Assembly (NCBI GenBank): GCA_903860995.1
Contig: CAIOSS010000672.1
Location: 1-9,988 of the forward strand
Length of the DNA stretch: 9,988 nucleotides
Direction of reading: 5' to 3'
DNA from: an uncultured delta proteobacterium
Lineage (GTDB): Bacteria > Myxococcota_A > Polyangia > Polyangiales > Ga0077539
In this document: piece after piece, positions 1 to 5,793 of the stretch
Layout: each line of letters starts with the position of its first letter
How positions within the stretch are numbered: position 1 is the first letter of the stretch
Made by a program: the position numbers and the translations under genes
Notes under the pieces: model-generated
The model's database searches: none
Seen by the model: the letters and a program-made list of their open reading frames with translations, nothing else
What the model was told of the DNA's origin: nothing

Positions 1-1
1 C

Positions 2-814
2 ACCGCGGGCGCGCTGCTGCTCGCCGCGTGGGCGAGCAACCCCGACTACCCCGCGTCGATCGCCCGCTGGGTGCGCGGCATGGCCGCCGAGCGGCGCGAC
101 CTTCGCCCCGTTGGCGAGGCAGCCGCCCGCTACGCCCTCTGGCTCGTCGCGCTCTCCCCCGTCGCCCTCGCCGCCGCCCTCGGCTGGTGGACCCGCCCGC
201 GCGACCGCTGGTGGCCCTTCGTGGTCCCCGCCAGCCTCGGGCTGCTCGCCCTCTCCCGCTATCAAGACATCGCGTTCTCGCCGCGATACCTGCTCACGGA
301 GTTCGTGGTCGCGACCACGCTCCCCGCCGCCGCGTGGCTCGACCGCGCCCTCCCCCGCCGCGGGGCGCAACTCGCGTGGGTCCTCCCCTCCGTGGCGCTG
401 CTCCCCATCGCCGGCCTGTGGCTCGACGCCCGGCAGCGCCCGCTGCGCGACCTAGTCGCCGCGCTGCCCGCGCAGCTCCGCGCGGTGCCCCCCGACGCGG
501 TCATCGTGACGGCCCAGCCCTGCGCCGCCGTCCGCCTCACGGCCCGCATCGCCCGGCGGTGGCCCGCCGCCTGGTCCGCGCCTCCACCCCGCTGGACCAC
601 GCGCTGCCCCGGGTGGTCGTGGCCCGCCGACCCCGGCGCCCTCCTTGACGCTGACCTGCGCCGCGGCGCGACCGTCGTGCTCGACCTCCGCGACGCCGCG
701 TGGCTCGACGGCCCGCAGCGCCGCCGCCGCGCCTCGCTCCGACGCTTCGCCGCCGCGCACTCCGCCGACCCGCGGGTGATTTCGTGGAGCGATCCAGGCC
801 GCGGGGCGCGGTAG
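2..814 (+). CDS. C-terminal part of a multi-pass membrane protein, GT-C/mannosyltransferase-like (5' truncated)
   Basis: The frame is open from the left edge, so the true start lies outside the window; an internal ATG at 71 is unlikely to be the start because coding character continues upstream of it. The 270 visible residues contain several hydrophobic stretches (near ALWLVALSPVALAAALGWW, FVVPASLGLLAL, FVVATTLPAAAWL and LAWVLPSVALLPIAGLW), followed by a roughly 130-residue C-terminal part that is mostly soluble and Arg/Ala/Pro-rich. The SPRYLL segment before a hydrophobic run recalls the late transmembrane part of GT-C (PMT/ArnT or DUF2723-like) lipid-linked sugar transferases, where a similar PRY-hydrophobic pattern is common. 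That assignment is inference: the catalytic N-terminal loop is not in the window. A lipid- or protein-glycosylating membrane enzyme is the best guess; an unrelated membrane protein remains possible. The stop is TAG at 812-814, 18 nt before tsaB. Confidence 0.6.
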   Translation, partial: TAGALLLAAWASNPDYPASIARWVRGMAAERRDLRPVGEAAARYALWLVALSPVALAAALGWWTRPRDRWWPFVVPASLGLLALSRYQDIAFSPRYLLTEFVVATTLPAAAWLDRALPRRGAQLAWVLPSVALLPIAGLWLDARQRPLRDLVAALPAQLRAVPPDAVIVTAQPCAAVRLTARIARRWPAAWSAPPPRWTTRCPGWSWPADPGALLDADLRRGATVVLDLRDAAWLDGPQRRRRASLRRFAAAHSADPRVISWSDPGRGAR

Positions 815-823
815 GCTACCGCG
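807..823. repeat. 17-bp near-perfect palindrome between the membrane-protein gene and tsaB
   Basis: CGCGGTAG, one central G, then CTACCGCG: eight base pairs of perfect dyad symmetry. The left arm includes the TAG stop of the upstream gene and the right arm ends 9 nt before the tsaB ATG. With a one-base centre it is better suited to a dimeric DNA-binding site than to an RNA hairpin. It also contains a TAGGCT string that could act as a weak -10 element, but no convincing -35 is visible. There is no T-tract, so a classical terminator is not supported. Confidence 0.35.
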
Positions 824-832
824 ACACCGCCC

Positions 833-1525
833 ATGCGACTGCTCGCGCTCGACACCAGCACCGCCACCGCCTCCGTCGCCGTCATCGACGACGGCTGCGT
901 GCTCGCGGAGGTCACCCGCCGGCTCCCCACGGGGCACACCACCCACCTCCTCGGCCTCATCGAGCAGGCGCTCTCGCTCTCGGGCCTCAGCCTCGACGCG
1001 CTCGACGCCCTCGGCATCGGGCGCGGCCCCGGATCGTTCACGGGCCTCCGCGCGGGCTTCGCGACCATCCGGGGGCTCGAGCTGGCGACGGGGCTCCCGC
1101 TCTGGGGTGTCGGCTCGCTCCAGGCCCTCGGGGCGAGCGTCGTGGCGCCCGGGTCGCGCGCGCTCGCCTGCATCGACGGCCGCCGGGACGAGCTCTTCGC
1201 GCAGGGCTTCGGCGACGACGACTGGCTCCCGCTGCTGCACCTCGCCCCGGAGGAGATCGGCGCGCGCGCCCTCGCCGCCGCGGGTGACCACACCGTGGTG
1301 CTCTACGGCGACCTCGCGGCCAGCGCGGTCACCCGGCTCACCGCGGCGCGGCCCGAGCGCTTCGTCGTGCGGCCCCGCGCCCTCGGCGCGCCCACCGGGC
1401 GGGCCGTCGCCCTGGAGGTGCTCGCGGGCCGGGCGACCCTCGACGACGGATCGATGGAGCCGAGCTACGTGCGACCGCCCGACGCGAAGCTCCCGGCGAT
1501 GGCGCAGGGCGGCCACGGGCGATGA
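833..1525 (+). CDS. tsaB: tRNA threonylcarbamoyladenosine biosynthesis protein TsaB
   Basis: This 230-residue protein matches the usual TsaB length (about 230). TsaB is the inactive ASKHA-fold paralogue of TsaD. In the family it pairs with TsaD and TsaE in the cytoplasm to transfer threonylcarbamoyl to A37 of ANN-decoding tRNAs (t6A). Sequence support: the N-terminal LLALDTSTATASVAV strand with the ASKHA phosphate-1-like start, the hallmark GRGPGSFTGLR at residues 63-73, the following helix with RGLELATGLPLWGVGSLQAL, and a C-terminal PSYVRPPDAKLP segment. The ATG at 833 begins exactly at the conserved N-terminus, although no clear Shine-Dalgarno sequence precedes it. Its stop overlaps the dtd start (ATGA), so the two are probably translationally coupled. 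No tsaC, tsaD or tsaE is seen in the window. Confidence 0.95.
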   Translation: MRLLALDTSTATASVAVIDDGCVLAEVTRRLPTGHTTHLLGLIEQALSLSGLSLDALDALGIGRGPGSFTGLRAGFATIRGLELATGLPLWGVGSLQALGASVVAPGSRALACIDGRRDELFAQGFGDDDWLPLLHLAPEEIGARALAAAGDHTVVLYGDLAASAVTRLTAARPERFVVRPRALGAPTGRAVALEVLAGRATLDDGSMEPSYVRPPDAKLPAMAQGGHGR

Positions 1526-1971
1526 GGGCCGTGGCGCAGCGCGTGGCGGAGGCGCGCGTGCGGGTCGGCGGCCGGGTGGTGGGCGAGATCGCTCGCGGGC
1601 TGCTGGTCTACCTCGGCGTCGGGGCGGGCGACGACGAGGCGGCCGCGGGGTACATCGCCGAGAAGCTCGTGGGCCTTCGGGTCTTCGAGGACGCCGCGGG
1701 CAAGATGAGCCTCGACCTGCCGACGGTGGGCGGCGCCGTGCTGCTGGTGTCGCAGTTCACCCTCTACGGCGACGTGCGGAAGGGGCGGCGGCCGTCCTTC
1801 GACAAGGCGATGGAGCCCGTCGCGGCGGAGGCGCTGTACCGCCGGGTGGCGGAGCTCATGCGAGCGCGCGGGGTCGTGGTAGAGACAGGGGTGTTCCGCG
1901 CGGAGATGCTGGTGGAGAGCGTCAACGAGGGGCCGGTGACGATCCTCGTCGACGGCGCGCGGGGCTTCTGA
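1522..1971 (+). CDS. dtd: D-aminoacyl-tRNA deacylase (DTD)
   Basis: This 149-residue protein has the normal length for bacterial DTD, a homodimeric cytoplasmic enzyme that hydrolyses D-amino acids (and glycine mischarged on tRNA-Ala) from tRNA, enforcing chirality in translation. It begins with the typical MRAVAQRV...V.VGG..VGEI..GLLV.LGV pattern. It contains the catalytic SQFTL motif (residues 77-81, with the active-site Thr) followed by YGDVRKGRRPSFDKAM, and the NEGPVT motif (135-140) carrying the Gly-cisPro chiral selector. The ATG at 1522 overlaps the tsaB stop by 4 nt, a classic coupling arrangement, so no separate ribosome-binding site is expected and none is visible. Its stop TGA (1969-1971) merges into the Shine-Dalgarno of the next gene. 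Confidence 0.96.
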   Translation: MRAVAQRVAEARVRVGGRVVGEIARGLLVYLGVGAGDDEAAAGYIAEKLVGLRVFEDAAGKMSLDLPTVGGAVLLVSQFTLYGDVRKGRRPSFDKAMEPVAAEALYRRVAELMRARGVVVETGVFRAEMLVESVNEGPVTILVDGARGF

Positions 1972-1977
1972 GAGGAG
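1971..1977 (+). promoter_or_regulatory. Shine-Dalgarno for the arginine N-succinyltransferase gene
   Basis: AGAGGAG begins on the last base of the dtd stop codon and lies 10 nt before the ATG at 1988. It is one of the few clear ribosome-binding sites in this gene run; it supports that start and suggests termination-reinitiation from dtd. Confidence 0.55.
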
Positions 1978-1987
1978 CGTTGCAGGG

Positions 1988-3013
1988 ATGTACCGCTACG
2001 TGATCCGAGGGGCGACGCCGGACGACGCGCCGCAGATGATGGTGCTGGCGCGGCACCTCGACACGGTCAACCTCCCCCATGACGCCGACGCGGTGGCGGA
2101 GATCCTCGACCTGTCGCTGCGCTCGTTCTCCGGCGCCATCAAAGACCCGCGGCGCCGCGAGTACGTGTTCGTCCTCGAAGACCTCGAGGCGCACCGGATC
2201 ATCGGCACCAGCAAGATCCTCGCGCAGCTCGGGCGCCGCGACGCGCCGTACATCTTCCTCGACGTCATCGTGGAGGAGAAATACAGCCAGACCCTCGACC
2301 GGCACTTCGTGCACACGGTGCTGCGCCTCGGGCACTCCTACGAGGGCCCCACGGAGATCGGCGGGCTCATCGTGCTGCCGGAGTTCCGTCTCGTGCCCGA
2401 GCGCGTCGGGATGATGATCTCGTACGTGCGCTTCCTGTTCATGGCGATGCACCGCGGGCTCTTCCGCAACGAGGTGGTCGCCGAGCTGCTGCCGCCGCTG
2501 CTCCCGGACGGCACCAGCCACCTCTGGGAGGCCCTCGGCCGGAAGTTCACCGACATGAGCTACTCCGAGGCCGACCGGCTCTCCAAGCGCAACAAGGAGT
2601 TCATCAAGTCGCTCTTCCCGAGCGGGGACGTCTACGTCTCGCTGCTCCCCACCGAGGCGCAGGACGTCATCGGCAAGGTCGGGCGCGAGACCCGAGGCGT
2701 GGAGAAGATGCTGCGGCGCATCGGGTTCCAGTACTGCAACCGCATCGACCCCTTCGATGGCGGGCCCCACTTCCGCGCGGCCACCGACGAGATCCTCCTC
2801 CTGCGCCGCACCGCCCGGGGCCCGGCCCTCCCGGTCGAGCCCTTCGAAGGGCAGCGGGCGCTCGTCGCCACCAACCTCCGCGAGGCGCCCTTCTTCCGCG
2901 CCACGACGTGCGCGGTGCGCTACGACGACGGCGCCGCGCTTCTCCCGCGCGCGGCCTTCGACCTCCTGGGCATCGCCGAGGGCGCCGAGGTCTCGGTGCT
3001 CCCGCTCGACTGA
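1988..3013 (+). CDS. astA: Arginine N-succinyltransferase (AstA/AruF family)
   Basis: This 341-residue protein is close to the about 344 of Escherichia coli AstA. The family transfers succinyl from succinyl-CoA to the alpha-amino group of arginine, the first step of the AST (arginine succinyltransferase) degradation pathway, in the cytoplasm. Conserved blocks are visible in the expected order: YVFVLED (59-65), the EIGGLIVLPEFR region with R.G.M.S..RF.FMA (123-154), VVAELLPP with the LWEALGRKF stretch (163-187), EAQDVIG (223-229) and GFQYCNRIDPFDGGP ending at residue 260. The C-terminal ALVATNLREAPFFRA block is also characteristic. It follows dtd by 16 nt with its own Shine-Dalgarno, so it is probably in the same operon. 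No other ast genes (astB, C, D, E) are in the window, so a role in a complete AST pathway cannot be confirmed; a related acyl-CoA transferase specificity is possible. Confidence 0.9.
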   Translation: MYRYVIRGATPDDAPQMMVLARHLDTVNLPHDADAVAEILDLSLRSFSGAIKDPRRREYVFVLEDLEAHRIIGTSKILAQLGRRDAPYIFLDVIVEEKYSQTLDRHFVHTVLRLGHSYEGPTEIGGLIVLPEFRLVPERVGMMISYVRFLFMAMHRGLFRNEVVAELLPPLLPDGTSHLWEALGRKFTDMSYSEADRLSKRNKEFIKSLFPSGDVYVSLLPTEAQDVIGKVGRETRGVEKMLRRIGFQYCNRIDPFDGGPHFRAATDEILLLRRTARGPALPVEPFEGQRALVATNLREAPFFRATTCAVRYDDGAALLPRAAFDLLGIAEGAEVSVLPLD

Positions 3014-3079
3014 GCGCGAGCTCGGATTGAGCGTCGGAAAGTTCCTCTCCGCGGACGGCGCCGCCTACCCTACGGATCG

Positions 3080-3391
3080 ATGCACGCCCTCCGCACGCGC
3101 CTCACCCTGGGGCTGCCGCTCCTGCTGTTGATCGTGACCGTGATCGGCGTGCCGACGATGATCTTCGGCGCCAACGGCCTCCCGCGGCACCGGCGGCTGC
3201 GCGCCCAGCTCGCGGCGCAGCTCGAGGAGAACCACCGGCTCGCGAGCGACCTGCTCCGCCTGCGCTCCGAGCTCGAGGCCTTCCAGCGCGACCCCCGCGC
3301 GAGGGAGCGCGCCGTCCGCGAGGAGCTCGGCTGGGTGCGCCGCGACGAGATCGTCGTGGAGATCCCCTCCCGCGCCGGCCGCGCCCTCTGA
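3080..3391 (+). CDS. ftsB: Septum formation initiator, FtsB/DivIC family
   Basis: This small 103-residue bitopic membrane protein has a short positively charged N-terminus (residues 1-8), one hydrophobic segment (about 9-29), the G.NGL turn just outside the membrane (30-34), a heptad-like coiled coil (about 36-70), and a C-terminal block ERAVREELGWVRRDEIVVEI (76-95). These match the FtsB/DivIC layout, including the 'ER.R.ELG..R.GE' signature after the coiled coil. In the family, FtsB forms a periplasmic complex with FtsL and FtsQ that activates septal peptidoglycan synthesis. The ATG at 3080 sits directly before the basic cap and hydrophobic helix; no strong Shine-Dalgarno is seen. It is 66 nt downstream of the arginine succinyltransferase gene, so it may be at the end of that transcript or have its own promoter. 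Confidence 0.85.
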   Translation: MHALRTRLTLGLPLLLLIVTVIGVPTMIFGANGLPRHRRLRAQLAAQLEENHRLASDLLRLRSELEAFQRDPRARERAVREELGWVRRDEIVVEIPSRAGRAL

Positions 3392-3410
3392 CAGGGTACC
3401 TGCGGGTTTC

Positions 3411-3440
3411 TTGCGGTCGCGCGCCCGCGGCTGCTATCGG
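3411..3440 (+). promoter_or_regulatory. Weak candidate sigma-70-like promoter before the diguanylate cyclase locus
   Basis: TTGCGG (3411-3416) and TATCGG (3435-3440) are separated by 18 bp in the 82-bp gap after ftsB. Matches to consensus are partial in very GC-rich DNA, so this is only suggestive. A purine-rich GAGGGAGG (3448-3455) follows and could be a Shine-Dalgarno for a start at TTG 3468 or ATG 3474, although the spacing to the ATG (18 nt) is long. Confidence 0.2.
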
Positions 3441-3473
3441 CCCGAGCGAGGGAGGCTGCGACGCCGCTTGGAC

Positions 3474-3751
3474 ATGGTCGTGCTGTTCGGATCGATGCGA
3501 CGCGTCGCGAGGGTCATCGTCGCCCCGGCGATCACCCTCGCCGTGGCCGCGCGCATCGCTGGCGGGGCGATACGCCCTCCCGTCTTCGCGGTGACCGACG
3601 GCGTCATCCTCGGCGCCGGCCTCGTGGGCCTCGTCATCCGCCTCGTGCCCGCCCGGCGCGCCCCCGCGGACGGCGAGAGCCCGCCGCTCGACCTCGGCGC
3701 CGCCGCGCTGCTGCTCGCGCTCGGCTACGCCCTCACCGCCGCCTCGGCGGC
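3474..3751 (+). other. Out-of-frame N-terminal membrane segment of the GAF-GGDEF protein (frame break)
   Basis: Frame 3 from ATG 3474 (alternatives TTG 3468 or ATG 3495) encodes about 91 residues with nearly every codon ending in G or C. It has three hydrophobic segments: VARVIVAPAITLAVAARI, VFAVTDGVILGAGLVGLVIRLV and LGAAALLLALGYALTAAS. From about 3746 the coding signature jumps to frame 2, where GGLTGPLSALPLLVLAAAVAL continues the membrane domain in the downstream gene. The frame-3 reading then degrades into Arg/Ser/Cys-rich sequence until its stop at 4173-4175. The simplest reading is one gene of roughly 726 residues from which one base is missing (or two are extra) at about 3738-3755. No X-XXY-YYZ slippery heptamer is present, which argues against programmed -1 frameshifting. 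A separate small membrane protein overlapping the next gene is possible but less likely. Confidence 0.6.
3738..3751. repeat. Perfect 6-bp GC hairpin at the frame break
   Basis: GCCGCC-TC-GGCGGC is a perfect inverted repeat with a two-base centre. It lies precisely where the reading frame changes. Such compact GC hairpins are a known source of polymerase and sequencing slippage, which fits a missing base here. Confidence 0.5.
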
Positions 3752-3778
3752 CTCACGGGCCCGCTCTCCGCGCTCCCG

Positions 3779-5653
3779 TTGCTGGTGCTCGCGGCCGCCG
3801 TCGCGCTGGGCCATCCCCGCCGCGCCTGGGTCGTGGCCCTCGCGGCGGTGCTGCTCGAGCTCGCGCTCCACCGCGCCGGCCACGCGACCCTCGACGGCCC
3901 CTCGCTCGGCCTGCGGCTCGCGGTGGTGCTCGCCAGCGCGGCGCTGCACTTCACGCTCACCCGCACGGAGGTCGCCCGGGTCCGCGCCCACGCGCGCAGC
4001 ATGCTCGACGACGAGCGCCAGCGGCAGCGCGACTCGGCCCGCTCGCTGCGCCTCGGGGCCGCCGCGTCGCAGCCCGGCGCGCGCCCGCGCTCGACCGACG
4101 ACGCGCGCAACCGGGGCAGCCTGGAGGAGATCCACGCCTCGCTGGTGGGGCTGCTCAACCTCACCCGCCGCATGATGCACCTCCGCACCTGCGCCCTCCT
4201 CTGGGTCGACGCGAAGGCGCAGAACCTCCGGCTCGTCGAGGCCGCCACGGACGACGCGATCCAGACCGAGCTCATCCCCGCGGGGGCGGGCGCGCTCGGG
4301 GCCGTGATGCAGCTCGGCCGGCCGGTGGCGCTCGCGGCGCTGCGGCCCGACTACGCGGGCCTGCCGTACTACCCCACCCCGTCGGGAGTGCGCTGCTTCG
4401 CGGGCGTGCCGGTGATCGACGACGACGCCGTCCGCGGCGTGCTCGCGGCCGACCGCGACGACGACCGGCCCTTCACCCCGGAGGAGCAGGCGACGCTGGA
4501 GAGCGTGGCGCTCCAGGCGCGGCGGCTCATCAACAACGAGCGGGTCTTCACGCGCCTCGAGCGCATCAAGAACGACATGACCGCGCTCTTCGAGGCGTCG
4601 CGGTCGCTCGGCGAGGCCCTCACCGAAGACCAGTGCCTCGCGGCGCTCACCAACGCCGCGCGCGCGATCGTCCCGCACGACCTGCTGGTGTTCACGGCCT
4701 ACGACCCCAACGCCGAGCGGCACCGGGTGCGGCACGTCGCCGGCGAGGCGCCCGCGGGGCTCGCGGCGACGGAGTTCGCGGACAACGGCGGGCTCGTGTC
4801 GGCGGCGGTGCGCGCGCGCGTGGCGCTGCCGTACCGCGGGCAGCTCGACCCGAAGACCCAGTTCGTGTTCACCAAGGCGCTCGCGCTGAAGTCCGTGGCC
4901 TCGGTGCTGGTGCTCCCGCTGGTCGCGCGCGACAAGTCCCTCGGCACGCTCACCCTCTGCGCGCAGCGCAAGAACGCCTTCCCCGACGCGATCCGCCAGC
5001 TGCTCGGGGTGCTGGCCTCGCACGCCTCGGTGACGCTCGCCAACGCCGCGTCGGTGCGGCGCCTCGAGGAGATGGCCACCACGGACCCGATGACCGGGCA
5101 CCTCAACAAGCGCGCGCTCGAGACCGAGTTCGAGCAGCGCCTGCGCTCGGCCGCGCGCTTCGGGCGCACGCTCGGGCTGATCGTGCTCGACATCGACAAG
5201 TTCAAGACCGTCAACGACACCTACGGGCACGCCTTCGGGGACGTGGTCATCAAGGGCCTCGGCGCCGTGCTCACCCGCTGCCGCCGCGAGACCGACGTGA
5301 TCGCCCGCTTCGGCGGCGAAGAGTTCGTCCTGGTGTGCGAGCAGACCGACGCCGCCGGCACCTTCCTCCTGGCCGAGCGCATCCGCGAGGAGCTGCAGCG
5401 GGAGGTGTTCCACAGCGAGCACGGGGCCGTGAAGGTGACCTGCTCGCTGGGCGTGTCGGCCTTCCCCGGCGACGGCGACACCCGGGGCGTGCTGTTCGAG
5501 CGCGCCGACCAGGCCCTCTACGCAGCCAAGCACAACGGGCGCAACCAGACCCGCTCGGCCTCCCCGATCGATCCCTCCGCCGACGCTGCCCGCCGCCCGG
5601 CCGCCCGGCGCGCCCCGAAGGCCGCGCCCGCGAAGGTCGCCAAGAGCGCCTGA
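3779..5653 (+). CDS. Membrane-anchored GAF-GAF-GGDEF diguanylate cyclase
   Basis: The in-frame reading from TTG 3779 gives 624 residues, but the real N-terminus is probably upstream in another frame (see the 3474-3751 entry), since the TTG lies inside a hydrophobic helix and has no Shine-Dalgarno. Layout (numbered from the TTG): hydrophobic segments within about 1-61, a basic linker with coiled-coil character (about 62-115), a first GAF-like domain (about 115-255), a second GAF-like domain (about 264-425), and a GGDEF domain (about 430-592). The catalytic loop is GGEEF (512-516), preceded by RFGG, and the substrate region is DIDKFKTVNDTYGH (471-484). An allosteric I-site RETD (503-506) stands exactly five residues before GGEEF. 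It should therefore make cyclic di-GMP from two GTP at the inner membrane, with product inhibition, under control of GAF-bound ligand or membrane input. The last about 20 residues form an Ala/Pro/Lys/Arg-rich basic tail of unknown role. The substrate signal cannot be predicted. Confidence 0.9.
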   Translation: MLVLAAAVALGHPRRAWVVALAAVLLELALHRAGHATLDGPSLGLRLAVVLASAALHFTLTRTEVARVRAHARSMLDDERQRQRDSARSLRLGAAASQPGARPRSTDDARNRGSLEEIHASLVGLLNLTRRMMHLRTCALLWVDAKAQNLRLVEAATDDAIQTELIPAGAGALGAVMQLGRPVALAALRPDYAGLPYYPTPSGVRCFAGVPVIDDDAVRGVLAADRDDDRPFTPEEQATLESVALQARRLINNERVFTRLERIKNDMTALFEASRSLGEALTEDQCLAALTNAARAIVPHDLLVFTAYDPNAERHRVRHVAGEAPAGLAATEFADNGGLVSAAVRARVALPYRGQLDPKTQFVFTKALALKSVASVLVLPLVARDKSLGTLTLCAQRKNAFPDAIRQLLGVLASHASVTLANAASVRRLEEMATTDPMTGHLNKRALETEFEQRLRSAARFGRTLGLIVLDIDKFKTVNDTYGHAFGDVVIKGLGAVLTRCRRETDVIARFGGEEFVLVCEQTDAAGTFLLAERIREELQREVFHSEHGAVKVTCSLGVSAFPGDGDTRGVLFERADQALYAAKHNGRNQTRSASPIDPSADAARRPAARRAPKAAPAKVAKSA

Positions 5654-5692
5654 GCTGGCCCGCCTCCTACACGGCACCACACGAGCCCCTCG

Positions 5693-5722
5693 TTGCTTCG
5701 GGCTTCCCGACTCCACTAACGT
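5693..5722 (+). promoter_or_regulatory. Candidate promoter for the Cys-rich lipoprotein gene
   Basis: TTGCTT (5693-5698) and TAACGT (5717-5722) are 18 bp apart within the 140-bp gap after the cyclase gene. This is the least GC-rich part of the gap and the best sigma-70-like match in it. The -10 lies inside an imperfect dyad, CGACT (5708-5712) with AGTCG (5723-5727), which could be an operator or chance. A weak hairpin AGCCC (5684-5688)/GGGCT (5700-5704) overlaps the -35; without a T-tract it is poor evidence for a terminator of the upstream gene. Confidence 0.35.
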
Positions 5723-5781
5723 AGTCGTGCGCTCCCGGAGTCACGCACCGACGACCGCGCGGCCACCAACGCCAGCGCGAT

Positions 5782-5786
5782 GAGGA
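5782..5786 (+). promoter_or_regulatory. Shine-Dalgarno deciding the lipoprotein start
   Basis: GAGGA ends 7 nt before ATG 5794. The start at 5794 directly yields a lipoprotein signal peptide, so site and product agree. A nearer-upstream ATG at 5780 is in another frame and gives no sensible protein. Confidence 0.6.
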
Positions 5787-5793
5787 CAACACG

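Noticed and set aside
1922..2770. Minus-strand open frame opposite the arginine succinyltransferase gene
   Set aside because: It is antisense to a well-conserved AstA homologue, with no motifs of its own and no plausible ribosome-binding site.
3073..3498. Shared CGGATCGATGC string at 3073-3083 (ftsB start) and 3488-3498
   Set aside because: A similar CGGATCGATG also occurs near 1447 inside tsaB, so it is more likely a common GC-rich word with a GATCGAT core than a regulatory site.
3738..3755. Programmed -1 ribosomal frameshift for the cyclase gene
   Set aside because: There is no slippery X-XXY-YYZ heptamer in the overlap, and the hairpin lies on the shift point rather than the 5-9 nt downstream expected for a stimulator; an indel is simpler.
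3725..5716. Long minus-strand open frame (about 663 residues) opposite the diguanylate cyclase
   Set aside because: The plus strand carries unmistakable GAF and GGDEF motifs; the antisense translation is Arg/Gly/Glu/Val-rich without domains, as expected in very GC-rich DNA.
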